Source of the DNA: Microvirga mediterraneensis
GTDB lineage: Bacteria; Pseudomonadota; Alphaproteobacteria; Rhizobiales; Beijerinckiaceae
Assembly (NCBI RefSeq): GCF_013520865.1
Contig: NZ_JACDXJ010000001.1
Span: 2,967,001 to 3,031,000 of the forward strand
DNA: 64,000 bases
Direction: 5' to 3'
The notes below the pieces were generated by a model that saw only the letters and a program-made list of their open reading frames with translations, made no database searches and was not told the DNA's origin. The position numbers were made by a program, and so were the translations under genes. Shown here piece after piece: positions 47,600 through 56,312 of this stretch (position 1 is the stretch's first letter; the number at the start of each line of letters is the position of its first letter).

Positions 47600-47639
47600 T
47601 CCACAGGTGATCCTGTGGATTCACAGGAAGGAAATCCTT
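47600..47639 (+). promoter_or_regulatory. Alternating-hairpin element upstream of dnaE
   Basis: CACAGG (47602-47607), CCTGTG (47612-47617) and CACAGG (47622-47627) alternate. The middle block can pair with either neighbour: TCCACAGG/CCTGTGGA (8 bp, loop TGAT) or CCTGTG/CACAGG (6 bp, loop GATT). AAGGA/TCCTT (47628-47632/47635-47639) adds another small stem. Mutually exclusive pairing is the hallmark of attenuators, but it could equally be a repressor-binding site or repeat debris. Confidence 0.45.
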
Positions 47640-47698
47640 CAATCCTTTCTTAGAAAAGAATCGTGCCACTATGCGTGCCGTTTTCTGAGTAGAGTTTC

Positions 47699-50600
47699 AT
47701 GGCGCGCATTCTTCACGACATCGGTTTCGTCCATCTGCATGTCCATTCCTCGTATTCGTTGCTCGAGGGGGCGCTGAAGGTCGCGCAACTGGCCAAACTC
47801 GCAGCAGCGGACAAGCAGCCGGCCCTGGCGCTCACCGACACCAACAACCTCTTCGGCGCCCTCGAATTCTCCGAGAAGCTGGCGGGTTCCGGCATCCAGC
47901 CCATCGCAGGCGTTCAGCTGTCCGTCTGCTTCGAGGAGCCGGATCCGGTTGCCCGCGTGGTGCCGCAGCCGTCGAACATCGTGCTGCTCGCGCAGAACGA
48001 GGAGGGCTACCGCAACCTCATGCGCCTCGTGAGCCACGCCTATTTCGGTGTGCCGCTGGGCGAGGATCCGCGCGTGATGGCGCCGGTGCTCTCGGCTCAC
48101 AGCGAGGGGCTGATCGCCCTGACGGGAGGTTTCTCGGGTCCGCTCGATTGCGCCCTGCGCAACGGCGCGCGCCAGGATCTGGCGCAGGCGCGGCTCGACC
48201 TGCTGAAGAACGCGTTCGGTCATCAGCTCTATGTCGAGATCCAGCGCCATGGCCTCGAGGACGAGCGTCTGATCGAAGGCGAGCTGCTTGCGCTGGCGGA
48301 CCGCAACGGACTGCCCATCGTGGCGGCAAACGAACCCTTCTTCTCCTCAGCGAAGGACTACGAGGCGCACGACGCGTTGCTCGCGATCGCCGAAGGGCAG
48401 ATCGTCTCCAATCCAGACCGCCGCCGTCTGTCGCCGGAGCATCATTTCAAGACCCGGCAGCAGATGATGGAGCTGTTCGCGGATCTGCCGGATGCGCTGC
48501 AGGCGAGCGTCGAGATCGCCATGCGCTGCGCCACGCGCGTGAGAACCCGCAAGCCCATCCTGCCGAACTTCGGTACGGGTCCGGACGCCGCCGCGCTGGA
48601 CGAGGGTGAGGAGTTGAAACGGCAGGCGGAGGAGGGGCTGGAGAAGCGCCTCGCCGCCCATGGCCCCGCGCCGGGCCTGACCGAACAGGATTACCGCGAC
48701 CGGCTCGCCTATGAGATCGGCATCATCCGGAACATGAAGTTTCCGGGCTACTTCCTCATCGTGGCGGATTTCATCAAGTGGGCGAAGGATCACAACATTC
48801 CGGTCGGCCCCGGCCGCGGCTCGGGTGCGGGCTCGTTGGTGGCCTATGCGCTCACCATTACCGATCTCGATCCCCTGCGGTTCGCCCTGCTCTTCGAACG
48901 CTTCCTCAACCCGGAACGCGTCTCGATGCCGGACTTCGACATCGACTTCTGCGTCGAGGGACGCGAGCGCGTCATCGAGTACGTGCAGCAGCGCTACGGC
49001 GAGGAGCAGGTCGCTCAGATCATCACATTCGGTACGCTGCTCGCCCGCGGCGTGATCCGCGACGTCGGCCGCGTGCTCGAAATGCCATATGGCCAGGTCG
49101 ACAAGCTCACCAAGCTCGTGCCGCAGAACCCGGCGAACCCGGTGACGCTCGCGCAGGCCATCGAGGGCGAGCCGAAGCTGCAGGCGGCCATCGACGAGGA
49201 GCCGGTCGTCAAGCGCATGCTCGACATCGCGCAGAAGCTCGAAGGTTTGCACCGGCACGCCTCGACCCACGCGGCCGGCGTGGTGATCGGCGACCGTCCG
49301 CTTCAGGAACTGGTGCCGCTCTACCGAGACCCGAAGACCGGAATGCGCGTGACCCAGTTCAACATGAAATGGGTCGAGCAGGCGGGCCTTGTGAAGTTCG
49401 ACTTCCTGGGCCTGAAGACGCTGACCGTTCTGCGCACGGCGGTGGATCTCATCCGGCGCAAGGGAATCGAGGTCGATCTCTCGGCCCTGCCGCTCGACGA
49501 CCGCAAGACTTACGAGATGCTCCAGCGCGGCGAGACGGTCGGCGTGTTCCAGGTGGAATCGGCGGGCATGCGGAAAGCCCTCGTCGAAATGGAGACCGAC
49601 CGCTTCGAGGACATCATCGCCCTCGTGGCGCTCTACCGTCCGGGCCCGATGGCGAACATCCCGGTCTATTGCGCGCGCAAGCTCGGAAAGGACGAGCATA
49701 ATAAGAAGGATTGGTATCCTCACGACAAGCTGGAGCCGATCCTTCGCGAGACGTTCGGCATCATCGTGTACCAGGAGCAGGTGATGGAGGTGGCGAAGGT
49801 CCTCTCCGGGTACTCGCTCGGTGACGCCGACCTTCTGCGCCGCGCCATGGGTAAGAAGATCAAGGCCGAAATGGACGCGCAGCGCGAGCGCTTCGTCTCC
49901 GGCGCGAAGGAGGGCGGCCTCGACAAGGCGAAGTCGAACGAGATCTTCGACCTGCTCGCCAAGTTCGCCGATTACGGTTTCAACAAGAGCCACGCGGCAG
50001 CCTACGCGCTGGTCGCGTTCCAGACGGCGTACCTCAAAGCCAATCATGCGGTCGAGTTCCTTGCCGCATCGATGACGCTCGATCTCGACAACACCGACAA
50101 GCTCTCGGAATTCCGCCGCGAGGCCCAGCGCCTCGGCTTCAAGGTCATTCCGCCCTCGATCAACCGCTCCGGAGTGGTCTTCGACGTGAAGTACGACCAG
50201 GAAGGCAAGGGGCAGATTCTCTATGCCCTCGCGGCCGTGAAGGGCGTCGGTCGGCAGGCCATCGAGGCGGTGGTCGAGGCGAGGGGCGATGAGCCCTTCA
50301 AGGATCTTGCCGACTTCGCTCGTCGCATCAATCCGAAAGCCATCAACAAGCGCACGCTCGAAAATCTCATCGCTGCCGGCGCCTTCGACGAGCTGGAGCC
50401 GGACCGCGCGAAGGCCTGCGCGTCCATCGACGCCATGATGAGCCTCGCCCAGCAGTCGCACGAGGCGGCCAATGGCGGTATGATGGACATGTTCGGCGGG
50501 GTCGCGGCGGCCGGCGTGCAGCTGCGTATCGGACCCTACGAGCCCTGGCCCTCCGCCGAGAGGCTGCAGCGCGAATACGACGCCATCGGGTTCTTCCTCT

Positions 50601-51172
50601 CGGGCCACCCGCTCGACGAGTACGGCGACCTCCTCAAGAAGCTGCGCGTCCAGACCTGGATGGAGTTCTGCCGTTCGGTAAAGGCAGGCAACTCCGTGGG
50701 GCGGGTCGCCGCCACCCTCCTCGACAGGCAGGAGCGCCGGACCAAGACCGGCAACAAGATGGGCATTCTGACCCTATCGGATCAGACCGGGCAATTCGAA
50801 GCCATCATCTTCTCCGAAGGGCTGCAGCGCCTGCGCGAGGTCCTGGAGCCCGGTTCAGCCGTGGTCCTGATGCTCCAGGCCGGACTCGAAGGCGAAGAGG
50901 TGAGGGCGCGCATCGGCATGGCCGAGCCGTTGGACGAGGCCGTCGCTAAGCATCAGAAGAGCATGCGGATTTTCCTGCGCGACGAACGGCCGATCACGAG
51001 CGTCTATGAACGGCTTAAGGCCAGGGGCGAGGGGGAGGTGTCCCTCGTCCTCATCCTCGACGACGGCGACCGGGAGGTCGAGGTCAAGCTTCCCGGCAAG
51101 TACATGGCCACCCCTCAGATCGCCGGAGCGCTTCGCGCCGTGCCAGGGGTCGTGGACGTCCATGTGAACTGA
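47699..51172 (+). CDS. dnaE: DNA polymerase III subunit alpha
   Basis: 1157 residues. Replicative polymerase catalytic subunit. Starts with the PHP domain (FVHLHVHSSYSLLEGAL). Palm-domain aspartates are D412 and D414 in MPDFDIDFC, with the third at D568 in VKFDFLGLKTL. The PGRGSGAGSLVAYAL finger and the C-terminal OB fold (VGRVAATLLDRQERRTKTGN) are visible. DnaE1 type, size as in E. coli (1160). Upstream lies the small ORF and hairpin element. Confidence 0.97.
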   Translation: MARILHDIGFVHLHVHSSYSLLEGALKVAQLAKLAAADKQPALALTDTNNLFGALEFSEKLAGSGIQPIAGVQLSVCFEEPDPVARVVPQPSNIVLLAQNEEGYRNLMRLVSHAYFGVPLGEDPRVMAPVLSAHSEGLIALTGGFSGPLDCALRNGARQDLAQARLDLLKNAFGHQLYVEIQRHGLEDERLIEGELLALADRNGLPIVAANEPFFSSAKDYEAHDALLAIAEGQIVSNPDRRRLSPEHHFKTRQQMMELFADLPDALQASVEIAMRCATRVRTRKPILPNFGTGPDAAALDEGEELKRQAEEGLEKRLAAHGPAPGLTEQDYRDRLAYEIGIIRNMKFPGYFLIVADFIKWAKDHNIPVGPGRGSGAGSLVAYALTITDLDPLRFALLFERFLNPERVSMPDFDIDFCVEGRERVIEYVQQRYGEEQVAQIITFGTLLARGVIRDVGRVLEMPYGQVDKLTKLVPQNPANPVTLAQAIEGEPKLQAAIDEEPVVKRMLDIAQKLEGLHRHASTHAAGVVIGDRPLQELVPLYRDPKTGMRVTQFNMKWVEQAGLVKFDFLGLKTLTVLRTAVDLIRRKGIEVDLSALPLDDRKTYEMLQRGETVGVFQVESAGMRKALVEMETDRFEDIIALVALYRPGPMANIPVYCARKLGKDEHNKKDWYPHDKLEPILRETFGIIVYQEQVMEVAKVLSGYSLGDADLLRRAMGKKIKAEMDAQRERFVSGAKEGGLDKAKSNEIFDLLAKFADYGFNKSHAAAYALVAFQTAYLKANHAVEFLAASMTLDLDNTDKLSEFRREAQRLGFKVIPPSINRSGVVFDVKYDQEGKGQILYALAAVKGVGRQAIEAVVEARGDEPFKDLADFARRINPKAINKRTLENLIAAGAFDELEPDRAKACASIDAMMSLAQQSHEAANGGMMDMFGGVAAAGVQLRIGPYEPWPSAERLQREYDAIGFFLSGHPLDEYGDLLKKLRVQTWMEFCRSVKAGNSVGRVAATLLDRQERRTKTGNKMGILTLSDQTGQFEAIIFSEGLQRLREVLEPGSAVVLMLQAGLEGEEVRARIGMAEPLDEAVAKHQKSMRIFLRDERPITSVYERLKARGEGEVSLVLILDDGDREVEVKLPGKYMATPQIAGALRAVPGVVDVHVN

Positions 51173-51295
51173 GGCCTTTGGGAAGAGATGCCTTATGCTC
51201 CATAATCAAGTCGGGCATCCTATACGTGATGGATTGACGTATTTGCCATAGATTAGTAACATAATAACATATATTATAGTACTAGGGGACTAATA

Positions 51296-51781
51296 GTGGC
51301 TTCAATACGTGGATCAATTTTTCGGAAGGTTGCCGGTCTTCTCGCGTTTTTGATCATCATATGGTTTCAGGAATTCGGTGAAATCTTATGGTCTCTGATT
51401 ATTGGAGAGTTGAAGAGCATTGAAAATGAATTCCCATTCTTTGCAGCTGATGCCTTATTATTTATAATAATATCTTTCTTGATCTACGTGCTTGCTTTTG
51501 GGGTTGGAATTTGGGGTGCTTTCGGCTTATCGCGGCCTCGACAAAATATGCAATCTAATAGTCGGCCTAGCTTCAGGCTTTTAATGTTATTTGCAGCGTC
51601 ATCGATCCCAAATATTTTTCTCCTGCTGCTTGTAGCCAAAGAACTGGAGTTTACGGGGCGTAAGACATTCCATTTGTCTGTGCCAATCATTATCACGCCC
51701 ATTATTCTTGGAAGCATCTGGTTTCAGTTGCAACGGGGTGATCGTGAGTCATCTGATAGCGAAGCGACTGGAGGGGCTTAG
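51296..51781 (+). CDS. AT-rich orphan membrane protein, unknown function
   Basis: 161 residues, GTG start with AGGGGA about 8 bases upstream. Three or four hydrophobic segments (about 12-35, 50-80, 98-117 and 126-145). No family is recognised and no motif stands out. Codon use is strikingly AT-rich: only 16 of 60 bases are G or C at 51421-51480, against the GC-rich dnaE and rpsB on either side. The 123 bases upstream are also AT-rich and contain likely promoter-like sequence only. It looks like a recently acquired gene; no integrase, repeat border or partner was found. Confidence 0.65.
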   Translation: MASIRGSIFRKVAGLLAFLIIIWFQEFGEILWSLIIGELKSIENEFPFFAADALLFIIISFLIYVLAFGVGIWGAFGLSRPRQNMQSNSRPSFRLLMLFAASSIPNIFLLLLVAKELEFTGRKTFHLSVPIIITPIILGSIWFQLQRGDRESSDSEATGGA

Positions 51782-51907
51782 GAAAGCTATCCTTAAGTGC
51801 GATTTGGCTGATCGGCCGATAGTTTTCGGATCAACCTAGTTATAAGTTATCAGGATGCCCCTTTAGGCTGTTTATAGTCTCCGATTCTGAGGGCGCTGAG
51901 AGCGAGC

Positions 51908-51936
51908 TTGCATTCCAGCCGCTTTACCCCTATATG
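51908..51936 (+). promoter_or_regulatory. rpsB: Predicted rpsB promoter
   Basis: TTGCAT (51908-51913), 17-base spacer, TATATG (51931-51936), preceded by C at both boxes in the CTTG...CTATAT style typical of alphaproteobacterial housekeeping promoters. It predicts a leader of about 100 bases. Confidence 0.6.
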
Positions 51937-51964
51937 CGCGCCTATCCCACACGCGGAATCAACC

Positions 51965-52010
51965 TCATAAGTCCATGAGGTATCCCGGTGGCCGGCAGGG
52001 CCGGTCCACT
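51965..52010 (+). promoter_or_regulatory. rpsB: Structured 5' leader of rpsB
   Basis: ACCTCA (51962-51967 region) and TGAGGT enclose TAAGTCCA near 51962-51981, and a GGACC-compatible stem GTGGCCGG/CCGGTCCAC lies near 51989-52009. S2 is known to repress its own operon through an mRNA leader in bacteria; whether these hairpins do so here is inference. The ribosome site GGAG is at 52031-52034. Confidence 0.35.
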
Positions 52011-52041
52011 GTTCCGCGGAGGCTTAACCGGAGAAAAGACT

Positions 52042-53064
52042 ATGGCGCTTCCCGATTTCTCGATGCGCAGCCTGCTTGAGGCTGGCGCTCACTTTGGCCA
52101 CCAGGCCCACCGTTGGAACCCGAAGATGGGTCAGTACATCTTCGGCACCCGCAACAACATCCATATCATCGACCTCGCCCAGACGGTTCCGATGCTGCAC
52201 CGCGCCCTCCAGGCCGTCAGCGACACGGTGGCCAAGGGCGGTCGCGTGCTCTTCGTCGGCACGAAGCGTCAGGCTTCCGACGCGGTTGCCGAAGCTGCCA
52301 AGCGTTCGGCCCAGTACTACGTCAACTCCCGTTGGCTCGGCGGCATGCTGACCAACTGGAAAACGATCTCCGGCTCCATCTCCCGCCTGCGCAAGGTGGA
52401 CGAGATTCTCGCCGGCGGCGGCCAGGGCCTCACGAAGAAGGAGCGTCTGATGCTCGCTCGTGAGAAGGAAAAGCTCGAGCGCGCCCTCGGCGGCATCAAG
52501 GACATGGGCGGCACGCCCGACCTGATCTTCGTCATCGACACCAACAAGGAGCAGCTGGCGATCCAGGAGGCCAAGCGCCTCGGCATCCCGGTGGCTGCCA
52601 TTGTCGATACGAACTGCGACCCGGACGGCATCACCTTCCCGGTTCCGGCCAATGACGACGCCGGCCGTGCGATCGCGCTCTACTGCGACCTGATCGCCCG
52701 CGCGGCTCTCGACGGTATCTCCCGTGGCGCCGGCGCCATGGGCATCGATATCGGCGAGTCCGAGAACCCGATGACCGAAGAGCTTCCGGCGAATGACACG
52801 GCTGTTGCCGCCTACGAAGGCGAGCAGTTCGAGCGTCTGGCCGCTCCCCGCGGCGCTCCCGACGATCTGACCAAGCTGAACGGCGTCGGCCCGCAGCTCG
52901 AGAAGAAGCTCAACGAGGCCGGCATCTTCCATTACTGGCAGCTGGCCGCCATGCAGGCGGGCGATGTCGCCCAGCTCGACAAGGACCTGAAGCTGAACGG
53001 CCGCCTCGAGCGTGACCGCTGGGTCAACCAGGCCCGCCCGATGATCGAAGCCGCTGCTGCGTAA
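52042..53064 (+). CDS. rpsB: 30S ribosomal protein S2 with C-terminal extension
   Basis: 340 residues against about 241 in E. coli. The core (residues 1-245) has [32 protein letters not shown] and [20 protein letters not shown]. The extra 95 residues include an acidic linker and [20 protein letters not shown], a helix-hairpin-helix-like module of the type often found in nucleic-acid-binding proteins, then [15 protein letters not shown]. Such an S2 extension is shared by other Rhizobiales. Followed by tsf in the usual order. Confidence 0.96.
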   Translation: MALPDFSMRSLLEAGAHFGHQAHRWNPKMGQYIFGTRNNIHIIDLAQTVPMLHRALQAVSDTVAKGGRVLFVGTKRQASDAVAEAAKRSAQYYVNSRWLGGMLTNWKTISGSISRLRKVDEILAGGGQGLTKKERLMLAREKEKLERALGGIKDMGGTPDLIFVIDTNKEQLAIQEAKRLGIPVAAIVDTNCDPDGITFPVPANDDAGRAIALYCDLIARAALDGISRGAGAMGIDIGESENPMTEELPANDTAVAAYEGEQFERLAAPRGAPDDLTKLNGVGPQLEKKLNEAGIFHYWQLAAMQAGDVAQLDKDLKLNGRLERDRWVNQARPMIEAAAA

Positions 53065-53169
53065 GCCTTACGGCGCCGCAGGATGCAGCGCCGCTTGAAC
53101 GAATGATCGAGCCCGGCGTTCCATGAGCGCCGGGCTCCCTCTATGCGTGAACCTTTGAAAGGAAAAGCC

Positions 53170-54099
53170 ATGGCGAACATTACCGCTGCGATGGTGAAAG
53201 AGCTGCGTGAGACGACCAGCGCCGGCATGATGGACTGCAAGGCCGCCCTCGCCGAGACCAACGGCGACATGGAGGCCGCGATCGACTGGCTCCGCAAGAA
53301 GGGCCTGTCGAAGGCCGCCAAGAAGGCCGGTCGCGTGGCGGCCGAGGGCCTCGTGGCCGTCGAGTCCTCCGGCCACACGGCAACGATCCTCGAGGTCAAC
53401 TCCGAAACGGACTTCGTTGCCCGCAACGACCAGTTCCAGGCCTTCGTGCGCGAAGCCGCCAAGATCGGCCTGATGGGCAACGGCACCATCGAGTCGCTCG
53501 AAGCCGCCACCTTCCCGGGCTCTTCCACGACCGTGAAGGACCGTCTGCAGGAGCTCATCGCCACCATCGGCGAGAACATGACTCTCCGCCGTATCGCCAA
53601 GCTCGAAGTTTCTAAAGGCGTGATCGCCTCCTACGTGCATAACGCCGTCAGCGAAGGCCTCGGCAAGATCGGTGTCCTTGTGGCGCTCGAGTCCGAGGGC
53701 GATGTCGATGCGCTCAGCACCCTCGGCCGTCAGATCGCCATGCACGTGGCCGCCACCAACCCGGTGGCCCTCGATGCGTCGGGCGTCGATCAGGCGACCG
53801 TCGAGCGCGAGAGCGCCATCCTGCGCGACAAGAATGCCGGCAAGCCGGATCACGTCATGCAGAAGATCATCGAGAGCGGCCTGAAGAGCTACTTCAAGGA
53901 AGTCACCCTCCTGGAGCAGCCCTTCGTTCACGATCCCTCCAAGACCGTGACCCAGGTTCTCAAGGAAGCCGAGTCCAGGGCCGGCAAGCCGGTGACTCTC
54001 AAGGCCTTCGTCCGCTACGCCCTCGGTGAGGGCATCGAGAAGGAGGAGGCTCCGGACTTCGCGGCCGAAGTAGCTGCCCAGGCCGGTCTCAAGGCCTAA
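53170..54099 (+). CDS. tsf: Elongation factor Ts
   Basis: 309 residues. Nucleotide exchange factor for EF-Tu. [20 protein letters not shown] is the N-terminal UBA-like region, and the core motif [10 protein letters not shown] and [10 protein letters not shown] follow. The start ATG is behind GAAAGGAAAAG. It has a strong hairpin 12 bases downstream, before pyrH. Confidence 0.97.
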   Translation: MANITAAMVKELRETTSAGMMDCKAALAETNGDMEAAIDWLRKKGLSKAAKKAGRVAAEGLVAVESSGHTATILEVNSETDFVARNDQFQAFVREAAKIGLMGNGTIESLEAATFPGSSTTVKDRLQELIATIGENMTLRRIAKLEVSKGVIASYVHNAVSEGLGKIGVLVALESEGDVDALSTLGRQIAMHVAATNPVALDASGVDQATVERESAILRDKNAGKPDHVMQKIIESGLKSYFKEVTLLEQPFVHDPSKTVTQVLKEAESRAGKPVTLKAFVRYALGEGIEKEEAPDFAAEVAAQAGLKA

Positions 54100-54111
54100 A
54101 TCGAACCCAGC

Positions 54112-54139
54112 AAAACGGCGGCTCTTCAGCCGCCGTTTT
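54112..54139 (+). terminator. Intrinsic terminator between tsf and pyrH
   Basis: AAAACGGCGGCT (54112-54123), loop CTTC and AGCCGCCGTTTT (54128-54139) are perfect complements with the T-run in the 3' arm. The 12-bp stem is the strongest in the window, so rpsB-tsf may form a separate transcript with only partial readthrough into pyrH. Confidence 0.8.
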
Positions 54140-54167
54140 CATGAGAGGTCTCGAAAAGAAAGGTCTG

Positions 54168-54884
54168 ATGATGGCAACGTTCCGGCGCATCCTGGTGAAG
54201 CTTTCCGGTGAGGCCTTGATGGCTCCCGACGGCTACTGGCTCGATACTCAGATCCTGTCCTCTCTGGCGGAAGATCTGGCCCAGGCGACGAGGGCCGGCT
54301 TCGAGATCGCCGTCGTCATCGGCGGCGGCAACATCATCCGGGGCGCCCGCATGAGCGCCGCCGGCTGGATCGATCGCCCCACGGCGGACTCGATGGGAAT
54401 GCTCGGCACCGTCATGAATTCGCTTGCCGTCGAGACCGCCCTCAATGCGGCGGGCGTACCTGCCCGCACCATGTCGGCGGTTTCCATGCCGACGATCTGC
54501 GAGACCTATGCCCGCCAGCCGGCTCTCCACCACCTCGACAAGGGGCAGGTCGTGGTCCTGGCGGGCGGTACCGGCAACCCCTTCTTCACAACCGACACCG
54601 CTGCCGTCCTGCGTGCCGCCGAGCTGCGTTGCGATGCGGTCCTGAAGGCGACGCAGGTGGACGGCGTCTACTCGGCCGACCCGAAGAAAGACCCGTCTGC
54701 GATCCGATTCGACCGCCTGACCCATGATGAGGCCATCGCCAAGGACCTGAAGGTCATGGACACCGCGGCCTTCGCCCTGGCGCGAGAGAGCAAGCTCTCC
54801 ATCATCGTCGGTTCCGTGCACGCTCCGAGCTCCGTGACCGCTCTTCTCCAGGGGAAAGTGCCCTCGACGGTCGTCGCCCCTTGA
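54168..54884 (+). CDS. pyrH: Uridylate kinase
   Basis: 238 residues. Hexameric UMP kinase making UDP. RILVKLSGEALM at the start, IGGGNIIRGA, GTGNPFFTTDTAA and LKATQVDGVYSADPKKDP are the family blocks. Two adjacent ATGs (54168, 54171) follow AAGAAAGG; an in-frame ATG at 54141 overlaps the terminator stem region and is unlikely. Confidence 0.95.
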   Translation: MMATFRRILVKLSGEALMAPDGYWLDTQILSSLAEDLAQATRAGFEIAVVIGGGNIIRGARMSAAGWIDRPTADSMGMLGTVMNSLAVETALNAAGVPARTMSAVSMPTICETYARQPALHHLDKGQVVVLAGGTGNPFFTTDTAAVLRAAELRCDAVLKATQVDGVYSADPKKDPSAIRFDRLTHDEAIAKDLKVMDTAAFALARESKLSIIVGSVHAPSSVTALLQGKVPSTVVAP

Positions 54885-54956
54885 TCCAAGGGCCTTGATG
54901 CTGGACCCTGGGAAGCGTAAGCCCGTTTTAACTAGTTCGCGTAAGGACAAATTCTG

Positions 54957-55517
54957 ATGGCCACGACCTTTGATCTCGCCGATGTGAAGCGCCGCATGCA
55001 GGGCGCCATCAACGCTTTCAAGAATGACCTGGCTAGCCTTCGCACCGGGCGCGCCTCCCCGAACCTTCTCGATCCCATCCAGATCGACGCCTATGGCTCC
55101 ATGATGCCGATCACCCAGGTTGCCACGATCAACGTTCCGGAGCCTCGCCTCCTGAGCGTCCAGGTATGGGACCGGGGCATGGTCGCCGCCGTGGAGAAGG
55201 CGATCCGGGAGTCGGACCTCGGTCTCAACCCCCAGACTGAGGGTCAGGTGATCCGCCTCCGCATCCCTGAGATGAACGAGCAGCGCCGCAAGGAGATGGT
55301 GAAGGTCGCCCACAAATACGCCGAGGAAGCGAAGATCGCCGTCCGCCATGTGCGACGCGACGGCCTCGACCTCCTCAAGAAGCTTGAGAAGGACAGCGCG
55401 ATCAGCGAGGATGACGGCAAGCGTCACGCGGACCAGGTTCAGAAGGCCACCGATCAGTTCGTAGCCGAGATCGATACCCTTCTGGTGACCAAGGAAAAGG
55501 AAATCATGCACGTTTGA
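54957..55517 (+). CDS. frr: Ribosome recycling factor
   Basis: 186 residues. Splits post-termination ribosomes with [43 protein letters not shown] and [20 protein letters not shown] are the conserved helices of domain I. A 72-base gap follows pyrH; uppS begins 27 bases downstream. Confidence 0.97.
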   Translation: MATTFDLADVKRRMQGAINAFKNDLASLRTGRASPNLLDPIQIDAYGSMMPITQVATINVPEPRLLSVQVWDRGMVAAVEKAIRESDLGLNPQTEGQVIRLRIPEMNEQRRKEMVKVAHKYAEEAKIAVRHVRRDGLDLLKKLEKDSAISEDDGKRHADQVQKATDQFVAEIDTLLVTKEKEIMHV

Positions 55518-55544
55518 TCCTCAGACGCGCATCGGGACGGAAAT

Positions 55545-56312
55545 ATGAGCGGCGAAGCCAAGCGGTCGGCCCCCATCCTCGCACAGCAAGAGGCGGGCGA
55601 GGGGATGCCAAGCCATGTTGCCATCATCATGGATGGAAACGGACGCTGGGCCGCTCAGAAAGGGCTGCCCCGGTTCGAAGGGCATCGGAAGGGGATCGAG
55701 GCAATCCGCCGTGCGGTGCGGACCGCGACGGATCTCGGCATCGGATACCTGACGGTTTACAGCTTCTCAGCCGAGAACTGGCGCAGACCCGCCGATGAGG
55801 TGTCCTACCTCATGGGCCTGCTCAAGCGTTTCGTCAGGCACGATCTGGCCGAGCTTCACGCCAACAATATCCGGGTCCGGATCATCGGCGAGCGCGAAGG
55901 GTTGGCATCCGACATCCGCCTGCTGCTTGATGAGGCGGAGCATCTCACCCGGTCCAATACAGGCCTGACGCTCGTCATCGCATTCAATTATGGCGGGCGC
56001 CCGGGAAACGTGAGCGCCGGGCGGGCTCTTGCGCGCAGGGGGAAGGAAGGGGCGCTCGACCCGGCCGATATCGATATGGCTATGATTGGGATGGCCCTCG
56101 ATACCCGTGATATTCCCGATCCGGATCTTGTGATCAGGACCTCGGGCGAGCAGAGGGTGTCGAACTTCCTTACGTGGCAGACCGCTTATTCCGAATTCGT
56201 TTTCCTGCCGTGCTTCTGGCCGGATTTCGACGAGGCTGCATTCAAGTCGGCCATTGACGAATATGTCAGGCGTGACCGCAGGTTCGGCGGCCTGAGCGCC
56301 CGGGCAGGCTGA
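55545..56312 (+). CDS. uppS: Isoprenyl transferase (undecaprenyl diphosphate synthase)
   Basis: 255 residues. cis-Prenyltransferase making C55-PP for peptidoglycan and O-antigen. [10 protein letters not shown] contains catalytic D30; [23 protein letters not shown] and FCF-like end [10 protein letters not shown] are conserved. One oddity: after FNYGGR the usual acidic residue (D/E then I) is replaced, giving PGNVSAGR. Stop overlaps cdsA start as TGATG. Confidence 0.93.
   Translation: MSGEAKRSAPILAQQEAGEGMPSHVAIIMDGNGRWAAQKGLPRFEGHRKGIEAIRRAVRTATDLGIGYLTVYSFSAENWRRPADEVSYLMGLLKRFVRHDLAELHANNIRVRIIGEREGLASDIRLLLDEAEHLTRSNTGLTLVIAFNYGGRPGNVSAGRALARRGKEGALDPADIDMAMIGMALDTRDIPDPDLVIRTSGEQRVSNFLTWQTAYSEFVFLPCFWPDFDEAAFKSAIDEYVRRDRRFGGLSARAG

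Noticed and set aside
51173..51781. Genomic island or prophage remnant between dnaE and rpsB
   Set aside because: Only one AT-rich gene is present, with no integrase, attachment repeats, tRNA or phage gene, so it is reported only as a single orphan gene.
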